Of a stretch of 64,000 nucleotides of DNA, positions 48,506 to 56,700 are shown piece by piece. The stretch's first letter is position 1; the number at the start of each line of letters is the position of its first letter. The notes beneath the pieces are model-generated. The model did no database searches. It saw nothing but the letters and a program-made list of their open reading frames with translations, and was not told the origin of the DNA. The stretch comes from Pantoea rodasii (GTDB taxonomy: Bacteria; Pseudomonadota; Gammaproteobacteria; Enterobacterales; Enterobacteriaceae): NCBI RefSeq assembly GCF_002095465.1, contig NZ_MLFP01000006.1, positions 155,444-219,443 on the forward strand. Reading direction: 5' to 3'. The position numbers and the translations under genes are program-made.

Positions 48506-49930
48506 ATGTCTGCAAAACTGTTAATGGTGTTGTTACCGTGCTTCCTCGCGGGCTGCGTGTCACTCGATCCGCACTACGATCGTCCTCAGGATGCGGTTAA
48601 CACCACCGCGCCATCCGGCGATGCCTATCGTGGCTTGCAGGGCACGCCCGCGAATTATCGTGATATCAGCTGGCAGGATTATGTGCTGGATACCAAGCTG
48701 CGTCAGGTGGTGACGATGGCGCTGGACAGCAGCCGCGATCTGCGTGAAGCGGTGGCCAGCGTGAAATCGGCGCACGCGCAGTACGGCGAACAGCGCGCCG
48801 ATCTGTTCCCGACCCTCAGTGCAGGGGTCAGCGGCACTCGTTCGCGCGCACTGACCGGTGAGGGGAATCAAACCGCGATCAGCAATAGCTATTCTGCGGA
48901 AGGCAGCGTCAGTTCCTTCGAGTTGGATCTGTTTGGCAAGAACCAAAGTCTGTCGCGTCAGCAGTATGAAACCTACCTCGGCACGCTGGAGGGCGCACGC
49001 AGCACGCGCCTGACCGTGCTGTATAACACCGTGGATTACTGGCTACAGTTGGCTGCCGATCGCAGCAATCTGGCAATCGCCAAAGAGACGGCAGAGAGTG
49101 CGCGTCAATCGCTGGAAGTCACGCGCAAACGTCTGCAAAACGGGGTGGATTCAATGGTGGACGTGGCTTCAGCAGAAACCACGTATCAATCCGCGCAGGC
49201 GGATGTGGCCAGCTATACCACCAGCGTGGCACAGGATAAAAATGCGCTAGATTTGGTGGTCGGTAAAAGCGTGCCGGATAACTTGTTGCCGCAGGATATT
49301 GAGTCGATTGGCAATGCATTGAAAACCGTGCCTGCGGGCGTGTCATCGGATGCCTTAAACAATCGTCCGGATGTGTTGCAGGCCGAGCATAATCTTAAGG
49401 CGGCGAATGCCAATATCGGTGCCGCCCGCGCCAACTTCTTCCCGAGCATTACGCTGACCGCTAGCGGAGGTGTTGGCAGTGCCGATTTGTCATCGCTGTT
49501 TAAGAATGGTGCAGGCATTTGGTCATTTGCGCCAAGCATCTCGCTGCCGATTTTCAAAGGCGGCTATAACGTGTCCTACCTGAACTACACCAAAGCGCAG
49601 AAAGAGTATTACGTCGCGGTGTATGAGAAGTCGGTGCAAACCGCGTTCTCGGAAGTGGCGGATGCACTGGCGCGACGCGGCACCATTAACGATCAGCTGA
49701 CCAGCCAGCGTAATAATGTTGCCGCATCGCAGACTTACTATCATCTGGCCGACCTGCGTTATCAGAACGGTGTTGATACCTACCTGAATGCGTTAACCGC
49801 TCAGCGCACTTTGTATACCGCGCGCACCAGTTTGGTTAGCGTGCAGCAGGCCTATTACCAAAACCTCAATACCTTCTACAAAGTTTTGGGTGGCGGTACG
49901 GCATTGAAAGAATCTGAACTGAAACTGTAA
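48506..49930 (+). CDS. Outer-membrane efflux channel lipoprotein (OprM type)
   Basis: A 474-residue TolC-family channel with a lipobox FLAGC. The OprM/CusC-type tandem repeat is visible: LDSSRDLREAVASVKSAHAQYG in the first half and NRPDVLQAEHNLKAANANIGAARANFFPSITL (read as NRPDVLQAEHNLKAANANIG) in the second. It starts one base after the pump stop and completes a self-contained tripartite pump. A stable hairpin follows it. Confidence 0.96.
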   Translation: MSAKLLMVLLPCFLAGCVSLDPHYDRPQDAVNTTAPSGDAYRGLQGTPANYRDISWQDYVLDTKLRQVVTMALDSSRDLREAVASVKSAHAQYGEQRADLFPTLSAGVSGTRSRALTGEGNQTAISNSYSAEGSVSSFELDLFGKNQSLSRQQYETYLGTLEGARSTRLTVLYNTVDYWLQLAADRSNLAIAKETAESARQSLEVTRKRLQNGVDSMVDVASAETTYQSAQADVASYTTSVAQDKNALDLVVGKSVPDNLLPQDIESIGNALKTVPAGVSSDALNNRPDVLQAEHNLKAANANIGAARANFFPSITLTASGGVGSADLSSLFKNGAGIWSFAPSISLPIFKGGYNVSYLNYTKAQKEYYVAVYEKSVQTAFSEVADALARRGTINDQLTSQRNNVAASQTYYHLADLRYQNGVDTYLNALTAQRTLYTARTSLVSVQQAYYQNLNTFYKVLGGGTALKESELKL

Positions 49931-49936
49931 CCTTCG

Positions 49937-49963
49937 CCCGGGCCGGTTATGTGTCGGCCCGGG
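49937..49963 (+). terminator. Terminator hairpin of the efflux operon
   Basis: A 9-bp GC stem, CCCGGGCCG pairing with CGGCCCGGG, with a 9-base loop, begins 6 bp after the channel stop. The tail TAAAAATG has no T-run, so it may rely on Rho or act as a 3' stabiliser. Confidence 0.6.
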
Positions 49964-50064
49964 TAAAAATGTAACCGGGTTTTTAACCGCCATTTCAGCG
50001 GGAAACGCCTTCGCGTATGATATGAAAAACAATAATTACGCTGTGGACATTTTAGGAGTGATGA

Positions 50065-50644
50065 TTGAGCAAATCAGACAATGAAGAGTTCTTCCAGCAA
50101 CGTCAGCAGCTGATTATTTCAGCGGCCAAAATTTGCTTTAGCCAATCGGGTTTTCATGGTGCCAGCATGGCGGATATTAGTCGTGAATCCGGGCTGGGAG
50201 CAGGGCAGATATACCGTTATTTTGAGAGCAAAGAATTAATCGTTGGCGAAACCATTAAAAGTATTGCGGTGAGCTGGCGTCTTTTTTGCAAAATAATCTC
50301 CCACAACAAATCAGTACCACTGATATTATTAATACAGAGTCTGGTTTTTGGCAGGGTTGGCCGTATCAGGAGCGTTGCTTATTACTGGAAATGTATTCGG
50401 AAGCATCGCGGAATCAATGTGTCCGTGAAGTTTTGGCGCAGGAAGAACAATTATTAATTGCTGAGCTGGAGACATCATTTGGTCAACAGAACCCTGGCGT
50501 GAGTGCTCAGCAGTGCAATGACCGTATTCAATTTTTATTGATGCTGGTAGACGGGGTTGCCTGCCGCGCCTTTGGCGATAAACCCTGGATCATCAGGAAC
50601 AAGCCAGGATCAATGGCATTCTTACGCATCATCTGTTTGGCTGA
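50065..50644 (+). CDS. TetR-family regulator near the efflux operon (two apparent frameshifts)
   Basis: A TetR-type repressor. The N-terminal HTH (FSQSGFHGASMADISRESGLGAGQIYRYFESKELI) is clear. The frame breaks at six T (50282-50287), after VSWR, and again at GG (50587-50588), after GDKPW. Adding one base to each run restores LQNNLPQQISTTDI, ECRLLL-type helices and DHQEQARINGILTHHLFG, ending at 50644, a 193-residue protein of normal length. It lies 135 bp after the channel gene, suggesting control of the pump. Confidence 0.8.
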
Positions 50645-50646
50645 TA

Positions 50647-51210
50647 TCAGACCTTGTCAGGCTGATTGATGTCACGCGTGATGGCATCGAAGAAAGGCAT
50701 AAAACCGGCAGGGACGTCACGCTGTTTCATGCAGCGGCGAATAATCATGCCATCAATCACCAGTGAAATGATATGCAGGCGGGTATTGATAACGTTGGCA
50801 TCCAGCGCCGGATTAAGCGTCTGTTCCTGAGTAATAAAGTTATTTTTCAACACCTGCCACGCATCATGCATTATCTGACGAATACGTTCGTTACGCGTAG
50901 ATTCAGATGATACCTCCATCAGCAACACAATACTGTGTTCGACCTCAGTCGGCACAATGTCCTGCACCGAATGCGTCATCCCTCCTGCATGGGCAATTCG
51001 CTCAAAATCAGCATTCAATAATGCAATCATGCGTTGCACCACATTGGTGACCAGCGCTTCAATAATGGCTTCTTTATTTTTGTAGTATTTATAAATTAAA
51101 CCAATGCTGACGTCCGCCTGGCTGGCAATATTCTGAATGGAGGTTTGATGAAAACCTTTTAGTCGCATGCATTGCTCGGCTGCATCAAGAATCTGTTCGC
51201 TGCGATTCAT
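50647..51210 (-). CDS. TetR-family regulator
   Basis: A 187-residue TetR repressor with an N-terminal HTH (FHQTSIQNIASQADVSIGLIYKYYKNKEAI). The C-terminal ligand domain is divergent, so the inducer is unknown. It converges with the other TetR gene, with two bases between their stops, and is divergent from the pirin gene across about 220 bp. The two TetR proteins share HTH style but are clearly different genes. Confidence 0.9.
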   Translation of the reverse strand: MNRSEQILDAAEQCMRLKGFHQTSIQNIASQADVSIGLIYKYYKNKEAIIEALVTNVVQRMIALLNADFERIAHAGGMTHSVQDIVPTEVEHSIVLLMEVSSESTRNERIRQIMHDAWQVLKNNFITQEQTLNPALDANVINTRLHIISLVIDGMIIRRCMKQRDVPAGFMPFFDAITRDINQPDKV

Positions 51211-51432
51211 GTTATTTACTCAACACGGAAAAGTGTATTTTACGCAAAAACAGGCATGCTGACTAATCCTGAATGCTGAAAAATGACGGACTTTGAGTTG
51301 TTTCTCTTTCTTATTATTGCTGCGAGTTATCAATATTCAAAATTTTTGACATAAGCGAGCAAATCGATCCCCTGTTCTGGAATTTTCATGTCGCTATCAT
51401 GGTGTGCATAGCAACATTCTGAGGAGCAAACC

Positions 51433-52113
51433 ATGAACGTGATGCGTGCACAGCGTGACCAACTGTTTGAATACGGTCCTTTTACCATCCGCCGGCAAAG
51501 ACCCGGTGAGGCTTTTGGCCCGCTGGCGGTGATTGATCAGATGTCGTTGAAAATGGATGCGCGTATTCCGATGCACACCCGTCAGGACGAAGAGATTTTT
51601 AGCTACGTTTGGCGTGGTTCAGCACAACACCTGACTGAGCAGGGGGAAACCACCGCGATGAATGCCAAACGCGCGATGGTGGTGAGCGCAGGGATTGGGG
51701 TGCGTTATGAAGAGTCTGCGCCTTTTATTGAAACCGAGATGTTTCAGGCTTATATCCGTCCGGCAAAACGCGGCGCTACCCCACGAACCTCGAGTTTCAC
51801 TCGCGCAGAAGGCCTGCCGCTAAATATGTGGACGCTGCTGGCGGGACCAGAAACTAGCGATGCACCGCTGCGCTTGGGTCAGGAAGTTTTTATTTATGAT
51901 CTGAAAGTGGAGCGGGGCGCACAGGTAGAGGTGCCACATGTCGCTGGTTTCTCAACCTGGCTGACATTGCTGGACGGGATTGTGCGTGTTGGTGATGAGC
52001 GCTTGATGCCAGGGGATTCCATAAGCGAGCAGGGCGCATTGCCTGACGTGCGCGGCGAGCGTGACGCAACATTGATAGCTTTTTTGGTGAGTGACGGTGT
52101 CACGTTTGTGTGA
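51433..52113 (+). CDS. Pirin-family bicupin protein
   Basis: A 226-residue double-cupin. The pirin motif MHTRQDEEIFSYVWRG includes the metal-ligand histidine and glutamate residues; FEYGPFTIRRQRPGEAFGPLAVIDQM is the usual N-terminus. Bacterial pirins include quercetin 2,3-dioxygenases and redox or regulatory proteins; which applies here is unknown. GAGGAG is seven bases before the ATG. A strong terminator follows. Confidence 0.88.
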   Translation: MNVMRAQRDQLFEYGPFTIRRQRPGEAFGPLAVIDQMSLKMDARIPMHTRQDEEIFSYVWRGSAQHLTEQGETTAMNAKRAMVVSAGIGVRYEESAPFIETEMFQAYIRPAKRGATPRTSSFTRAEGLPLNMWTLLAGPETSDAPLRLGQEVFIYDLKVERGAQVEVPHVAGFSTWLTLLDGIVRVGDERLMPGDSISEQGALPDVRGERDATLIAFLVSDGVTFV

Positions 52114-52118
52114 GTGAG

Positions 52119-52152
52119 GGCTGCCATTGTTAGATAAATGGCAGCCTTTTTT
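52119..52152 (+). terminator. Rho-independent terminator of the pirin gene
   Basis: A 10-bp perfect stem, GGCTGCCATT pairing with AATGGCAGCC, with an 8-base loop and a run of six T, starts six bases after the stop codon. This is a textbook intrinsic terminator. Confidence 0.9.
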
Positions 52153-52167
52153 GTGTGCGGTGGTGTG

Positions 52168-52374
52168 GGCCGTAGCACCTCAGCTGCTGCCGGGCAGTCC
52201 TCGCGCCGCTGACGCGGTGCCCTCGGCTTCTACGTCGTGCCTACGGATCGTTCGGGGATCGACCATCCCTGGTCGGCCCCGAACTGATCCACGCATCCCT
52301 GCGTGGATCTCCTGGCACAACGTAAAAGCCTCAGCGCTGCGAATAGCCCTTGCAGCATCAGAGGTGCTACGGCC
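52168..52374 (+). repeat. MITE-like inverted-repeat element, copy B
   Basis: A 207-bp element with ends GGCCGTAGCACCTC and GAGGTGCTACGGCC, a perfect 14-bp inverted repeat that extends imperfectly to about 28 bp. The core shares CCTCGCGCCGCTGACGCGGT, TCTCCTGGCA and CTCAGCGCTGCGAAT with copies A and C, although its terminal sequences differ from theirs. It starts 15 bp after the pirin terminator. No ORF. Confidence 0.8.
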
Positions 52375-52384
52375 ATTCACATGG

Positions 52385-52782
52385 TGCCCGTTTTGACAAA
52401 ACCCAGCGAAGCTTCTGAGCAGACTTAGGCCAAATTGACAGCATGCCTTGATTCAATCCAGCAGGTTTGATTCCTTCACATGCACTTAATCAATCGAGTC
52501 GGTTAGTTCCCTTTACAGCACGCGTTGAAATCGAGCCGGTTGATTGCCTTTTACAGCACGCATTGAATAAATCGAGTCGGTTGGGTTCCTTTTACAGCAT
52601 GCCCCGAATCAAACGAGTCGGTTGGCTTCCTATTACAGCATTCCCTGAATCAAACGAGCCGGTCGTTTTTCCTTTTACAGCACGCACTGAATCAAACGAG
52701 AAAGTCAGGCCCTTGTACAGAACGCATTAAATCTAACAAGCTGGCGGCCCTTTTGGCAGAACGCACCGAAGTTCATGAGCAG
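52385..52782. repeat. Degenerate tandem array of about 40-bp units
   Basis: About ten imperfect units repeat with a period of 38-43 bp. The best-preserved core is TTTTACAGCACGCATTGAATC followed by AAACGAGTCGGTTGGC (shown in two parts). Anchors (TACAG or close) fall near 52437, 52476, 52514, 52552, 52593, 52634, 52676, 52716 and 52755. The array runs into copy C, whose left end GAGCAGGCTGGGGGCGCTTAG resembles the unit's GAGTCGGTTGGG. It is flanked by inverted copies B and C of the element. No conserved spacer or CRISPR-like dyad. Confidence 0.75.
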
Positions 52783-52973
52783 GCTGGGGGCGCTTAGGGG
52801 CTGGCAATTCGCAGCGCCGAGCAGAGTGAGTCTGCCAGGATAGCCCGCAGGGAAGCGGGCGAAAGGCGGGGCGGCACATGGATGTGCCATCCCCGCCGAT
52901 CCGTAAGGCAGACGAACGAAGTGAGGGTACCGCGTCAGCGGCGCGAGGACGCCAGACCCTAAGCGGCTCCAGC
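52783..52973 (-). repeat. MITE-like inverted-repeat element, copy C
   Basis: A 191-bp element in reverse orientation to copy A. Its ends, GCTGGGGGCGCTTAGGGGCTGGC and its partner at 52951-52973, match at 20 of 23 positions as inverted repeats. Read on the minus strand it is closely similar to copy A over its whole length, with shared ATGGCACATC, GCCCGCCTTTCGCCCGC-like, ATCCTGGCAGACTCACTCTG and CAGCCCCT segments. No ORF. Confidence 0.85.
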
Positions 52974-53150
52974 CTGCGTCATCACCTGCGGCACCCAGCC
53001 CACGTCATCACCTGCATCATCCCGGCAATCTCAACCAGAACCACCACCAGTGCCACCAAATCTGCCCCAGATTCTGTTATCACCAGCGCCACTCAGCAGC
53101 CCAGCCAGCCAAAGGCATCACACGCTCAAATCCAACAGTAAACGAACAAT
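52974..53150. other. Non-coding stretch rich in CAC/CCA
   Basis: Between copy C and the promoter of the oxidoreductase gene lies about 180 bp that is C-rich on the plus strand and carries repeated CATCACC and CACCA words (for example CGTCATCACCTGC twice). No ORF or hairpin of note is seen. Confidence 0.4.
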
Positions 53151-53179
53151 TGACAACCTACCGTCGGTAAGTTACCAAT
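53151..53179 (+). promoter_or_regulatory. Promoter and overlapping operator of the oxidoreductase-tetR pair
   Basis: A consensus -35 TTGACA (53151-53156) is followed after 17 bp by TACCAA. Inside this lie two overlapping palindromes: TACCGTCGGTA (53160-53170) and GGTAAGTTACC (53167-53177). An outer CCTAC...GTAGG pair brackets them. Palindromes over a promoter spacer are typical of TetR-family operators, and a TetR gene is second in the operon. Autoregulation is inferred. Confidence 0.6.
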
Positions 53180-53210
53180 AGTAGGTCAATCAACAGCGGA
53201 GATAAATCCC

Positions 53211-53807
53211 ATGCACACGCTTATCGTTACGGCCCATCCTGACCCCCATTCACACACGCATGCTGTGGTTGAACAGCTTGTTAAAAGCATCACGGCGAGC
53301 GGCGCACACAGTGTTGAAATCGCCGATCTGGCGGCTGAACAATTCGATCCTCGCTTCAATCAAGCCGATATCGATCAGTTCAAATCAGGAACCGTCTCGC
53401 CTGCGGATGTATTGTCGGAACAGCAGCGTCTGAACCGTGCCGATGCGCTGGTATTGGTGTATCCGATTTATTGGTGGTCCTTCCCGGCACAATTAAAAGG
53501 GTGGATTGACCGCGTGTTTACCCAAGGCTGGGCGTATGACGACACCGGCGAAAAGGTCATAAAAAAATTGGGGCACCTGCAGGTACATCTGCTGGCGCTG
53601 GGTGCGGCAAATACGCGTACTTACCTGCGACGCGGCTATTTCAGCAGTATGCGCAATCAGATCGATGAGGGGATTTTCGGCTATTGCGGCGCGCCCGTAA
53701 TCACCAGCGAACTGTTGTTGCCGTCCGATGAAGGCTATCCTGATGCCCATTACGCGCTTGCCCGGCAATTGGGCCAGCGACTTTCCATTTTGAAGGAACC
53801 TGCATGA
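53211..53807 (+). CDS. NAD(P)H quinone oxidoreductase-like flavoprotein
   Basis: A 198-residue flavodoxin-fold protein of the NAD(P)H-dehydrogenase (quinone) family. The opening TLIVTAHPDPHSHTHAVVEQL is the flavin phosphate loop, YPIYWWSFPAQLKGWIDRVF is the family hallmark, and ALGAANTRTYLRRGYF is typical of the KefF/MdaB/YwrO group. It should reduce quinones or similar electrophiles with two electrons. It is co-transcribed with a TetR regulator whose ATG overlaps its stop, suggesting induction by its substrate. Confidence 0.9.
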   Translation: MHTLIVTAHPDPHSHTHAVVEQLVKSITASGAHSVEIADLAAEQFDPRFNQADIDQFKSGTVSPADVLSEQQRLNRADALVLVYPIYWWSFPAQLKGWIDRVFTQGWAYDDTGEKVIKKLGHLQVHLLALGAANTRTYLRRGYFSSMRNQIDEGIFGYCGAPVITSELLLPSDEGYPDAHYALARQLGQRLSILKEPA

Positions 53808-54382
53808 ACTCACCCACGCGCCAGCGTATGACCTTTGACGGCCGCCGCGAGCAATTAATAAGCACGGCGTGGAACCTGGTGCGCTCGCACGGCAGCGATG
53901 CCCTGACCTTAGGTCGGGTAGCGATCGAAGCGGGTGTCAGCAAACCCGTGGTGTATGAGCATTTTGGCACCCGCCACGGCCTGATCGCTGCGCTGTATGA
54001 AGACTTTGATGTGCGGCAAAACGCTGTTATTGATGCGGCGATGGCTAAGGCAGGTGACGATTGGGCTGAGCGCGCCAGCACGGTGGCGGCTTGCTATGTG
54101 AACTGTGTGCTTACTCAGGGGCGCGAGATCCCCGATGTGCTGTCAGCGCTCAACAGCACGCCAGAACTGGCCGAGGTGAAGCGCAAATACCAACTCGATT
54201 TTATGGCGAAGTTTCGTTTGTGGTTTGCTGAAGCGAAACTGCCGCAATCCAGCTTATGGGGGCTGCTGGGAGCGGCAGACGCCATCTCAAATGCCGTGGT
54301 GTGTGGCGATATACGACAACTGGATGGCGTTAAAGAGCTGCAGGGATTGATCGAGGCGCTGGTGCAGCGCCATCTTATCTGA
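53804..54382 (+). CDS. TetR-family regulator of the oxidoreductase gene
   Basis: A 192-residue TetR repressor. Its HTH is [35 protein letters not shown] (read as [15 protein letters not shown] and [12 protein letters not shown]). The ATG overlaps the upstream stop (ATGA at 53804-53807). The likely operator is the palindrome pair at 53160-53177. It ends eight bases into the 3' end of the lplA remnant on the opposite strand, so the two converge. Confidence 0.9.
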   Translation: MNSPTRQRMTFDGRREQLISTAWNLVRSHGSDALTLGRVAIEAGVSKPVVYEHFGTRHGLIAALYEDFDVRQNAVIDAAMAKAGDDWAERASTVAACYVNCVLTQGREIPDVLSALNSTPELAEVKRKYQLDFMAKFRLWFAEAKLPQSSLWGLLGAADAISNAVVCGDIRQLDGVKELQGLIEALVQRHLI

Positions 54383-55286
54383 TGCTGTTTACCAGCCAGT
54401 TAGCCAATTCGCTGAGTTCCTTCTGCTGCTCCGGAAACTCCGCAATCAGTTTTAACATTGCAGCCTGCAATGACTCCGGGTGATAGGCCACTCCTTGCAG
54501 CCGCATCGCCAGCGTTTCTAACGGCGCGGGATTGAGACTATCGGTGAAAATCTGGCTACGGCTAATGGTGCCGCGCTCCACGTCAAAGTGCATCTCAACG
54601 CCACCCCAGACAAAACGCTCCTGCAGCAGATGTGAGAAATCGGGCGCCTGGCCAAAATTCCACTCCCAGCTGCTCTGCCGTGCAAACTGCTCCTTAAAGC
54701 CGGGAAGGTCTGGTAAGGCTTCAGGTGAAATATATTCGGGCTCGCAGGTTTCATGGTAGTGCGCGAAGTAAGCCGCAATCACCTCGCGGCGGATGTCCGC
54801 AAAACTGATGTTCGGAATAAAATCCGCGATATTGGCGACGCGTGAACGCACCGAGGTGATCCCTTTAGCCTGCAGCTTTTTGATGTCCGGGTTCAGGTAA
54901 TCGGCAAGGCGTGAGAGATCGGCGCTCATCAGGAAAGTGCCGTGATGGAATCCGCGATCGGGCGTTTCGCGGTAGGCGGAACCGGAGATCTTGCGCATAT
55001 CGCCATTCACATTAACCACGATATCATTGCGCCCCGAGGCTTCGGCGGGCATACCGAGTTTTTCCAGCGCCTGTAAAATAATCCCCGTCGAGACGGTCTT
55101 GTCGTATTCCGGTTTGCCGGCCATAAAGGTAAAACAGGCGTTGCCCAAATCATGAAACACCGCACCGCCGCCGCTGCTGCGTCGCGCCAGTTTGATGCCA
55201 TCTTCTGCCATCCGTCGCGTATTGCACTCTTTCCACGGATTTTGCGCGCGGCCAATCACCACGGTAATACTAAACATTTCACACAT
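54375..55286 (-). pseudogene. lplA: Lipoate-protein ligase A, 5' end replaced by a mobile element
   Basis: LplA attaches lipoate to the E2 and H proteins of dehydrogenase complexes. From [18 protein letters not shown] to the C-terminus it closely follows E. coli LplA, including [16 protein letters not shown] and the [14 protein letters not shown] segment. The first 40 or so residues of the family (the LLISDSYDPWFNLAVEE part) are absent. Homology stops abruptly near 55268, where AT-rich foreign DNA begins. In-frame ATGs at 55277 and 55286 could start a truncated protein, but loss of this region probably abolishes activity. The missing 5' piece is not in the window. Confidence 0.88.
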
Positions 55287-55502
55287 GATAACAATTAACA
55301 TCAATATAATGATCCTGCCTAGTAAAGAACTCACAGGAAGCATTCTTAGACGATATCTCTCCCCAACCAATGCGATGATAGGGTACAGCCAAGGTGGTCT
55401 TTAAATCGCTATGTAATGTCCTTATAAGTCAATCCTTCTTTTGAACACGTTTTTACTACTAGTAGCCTAAATAACTATATACAACAGCTAGGGGAGTTTG
55501 TA
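55287..55502. other. Left edge of the foreign element
   Basis: About 215 AT-rich bases between the lplA junction and the first small gene. No integrase and no clear attachment core can be assigned from one end alone. A short direct word, TAGTAAAGAACTCAC, is unremarkable. Presumably it holds the promoter of the gene at 55503. Confidence 0.4.
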
Positions 55503-55682
55503 ATGCTTGAGTGGATGATATATCTAATTTTTATCGTATTCTTTATTGTACTTATGGTGACAGGATGGATCAAATACGCCTTTATAGGTTTTATGGTTTA
55601 TCTCGCAATATGTTTTATAGCAGAAGCAATTAAACTTTATCAGGCTTATAAATCATCATATCCACGGGGAGATGATAAATGA
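55503..55682 (+). CDS. Small two-TM membrane protein
   Basis: A 59-residue protein, MLEWMIYLIFIVFFIVLM at its start, with GGGGAG eight bases upstream. Two hydrophobic segments (about 3-20 and 27-43) are followed by a polar tail ending in SSYPRGDDK. Small membrane proteins like this are common in phages and plasmids. No family recognised. Confidence 0.6.
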   Translation: MLEWMIYLIFIVFFIVLMVTGWIKYAFIGFMVYLAICFIAEAIKLYQAYKSSYPRGDDK

Positions 55683-55763
55683 ATTAGTTAATGCGTTTGT
55701 GAAACGAAATAAATTAATGTGCTATAATTACCATTAATAAAGCAAGAATTATGTTAACACCTC

Positions 55764-55787
55764 TGCACCTTCGGAGGTGCATTTTTT
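55764..55787 (+). terminator. Rho-independent terminator
   Basis: A 7-bp stem, TGCACCT pairing with AGGTGCA, around a TCGG tetraloop with a run of six T. It lies between the two-TM gene and the ribbon-helix-helix gene. Confidence 0.85.
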
Positions 55788-55817
55788 GCATTCAACTTAG
55801 CAAGGATTGCTAACAAA

Positions 55818-55970
55818 ATGAAAAAAGAAAAAAAGCCTACTTTGGTAGGTGTCCGTCTTACGGATAATCAGGTGAAGCATTTAGATAAAATTATTGAAGG
55901 TAATGAGAGTGTTACAAACCGCTCTCAAGCTATTCAGTACTTAATCAATAAGGCTTTAATATTAGGATAA
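55818..55970 (+). CDS. Ribbon-helix-helix DNA-binding protein
   Basis: A 50-residue protein starting MKKEKKPTLVGVRLTDNQ. The pattern VGVRLTDNQVKHLDKI followed by VTNRSQAIQYLINKAL is a CopG/Arc-type ribbon-helix-helix: an N-terminal beta strand and two helices. AGGA lies about ten bases before the ATG. Likely a repressor of nearby phage or plasmid genes. Confidence 0.75.
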   Translation: MKKEKKPTLVGVRLTDNQVKHLDKIIEGNESVTNRSQAIQYLINKALILG

Positions 55971-56045
55971 TAAGGGTTTGATGCTTTCACTATAGAAAAG
56001 TATTGAGTGCGACAGGATGTTGCATGATTAACATGGACGTAGAAA

Positions 56046-56615
56046 ATGGATAAAAGAACTTATACTAAACTATCGAATCTAACTGAAGAAGAAAAGCGAC
56101 AACGAAAATTATTTCAAATTAACTATGCGAATATGATTAGGCGTGTCAGAGATAATGTGAGGTATAAAAATGTCTCTGTGTGTGATGAATGGAAAACAAG
56201 TTCAGACGCTTTTGTTGAATGGTCAGTAAAAGAATACGTTACAGGCTGGCATCTTGATAAAGATATGCTATCAGGTGTCTCAAAGATATATAGTCCAGAA
56301 ACTTGTATGTATGTACCACGTGAAGTTAATGCTTTATATCGGGAACCCTATAACAAATATGAATACAAAAACATTCAGAGCAATACCTCTGGTATAGGTT
56401 ATACATTCAAAACCACAATACTTGGGATTAATCATTCAGGATTTTCACGTAGCACTCAAGAACATGCATATGCGGATTATTTAATGTTCCGCTCGGAACA
56501 TCTTGTTGGACTATCACAAAAGTATATTGATCGCCACAAACTTAGTGTTGTACTACTTCGTGATTCACAACAATGCAGAAATGACGCAGAAGAAATTTAC
56601 TCAAAATACCAATAA
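56046..56615 (+). CDS. Phage homing-endonuclease-like protein
   Basis: A 189-residue protein with a pattern found in phage HNH/homing endonuclease-related proteins: SVCDEWKTSSDAFVEWSVKEY, then GWHLDKDMLSG and KIYSPETCMYVPREVNALYRE (written here as KIYSPETCMYVPREVN). A clear HNH triad is not evident, so it may be the DNA-binding relative rather than a nuclease. AT-rich codon use matches the element. A terminator follows immediately. Confidence 0.7.
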   Translation: MDKRTYTKLSNLTEEEKRQRKLFQINYANMIRRVRDNVRYKNVSVCDEWKTSSDAFVEWSVKEYVTGWHLDKDMLSGVSKIYSPETCMYVPREVNALYREPYNKYEYKNIQSNTSGIGYTFKTTILGINHSGFSRSTQEHAYADYLMFRSEHLVGLSQKYIDRHKLSVVLLRDSQQCRNDAEEIYSKYQ

Positions 56616-56618
56616 AAT

Positions 56619-56651
56619 AAAGCCCGGTATAAGTTATTGCACCGGGCTTTT
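56619..56651 (+). terminator. Rho-independent terminator
   Basis: A 9-bp stem (AAGCCCGGT pairing with ACCGGGCTT) followed by TTTT begins four bases after the stop of the homing-endonuclease-like gene. Confidence 0.85.
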
Positions 56652-56700
56652 CACTAATTAATTTTAAGAATTTACAAGATTATTTATTAAGGATTTAATA

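Noticed and set aside
52385..52782. The 40-bp array as a CRISPR
   Set aside because: The units are degenerate along their whole length, there is no exact repeat alternating with unique spacers, and no cas genes are in the window.
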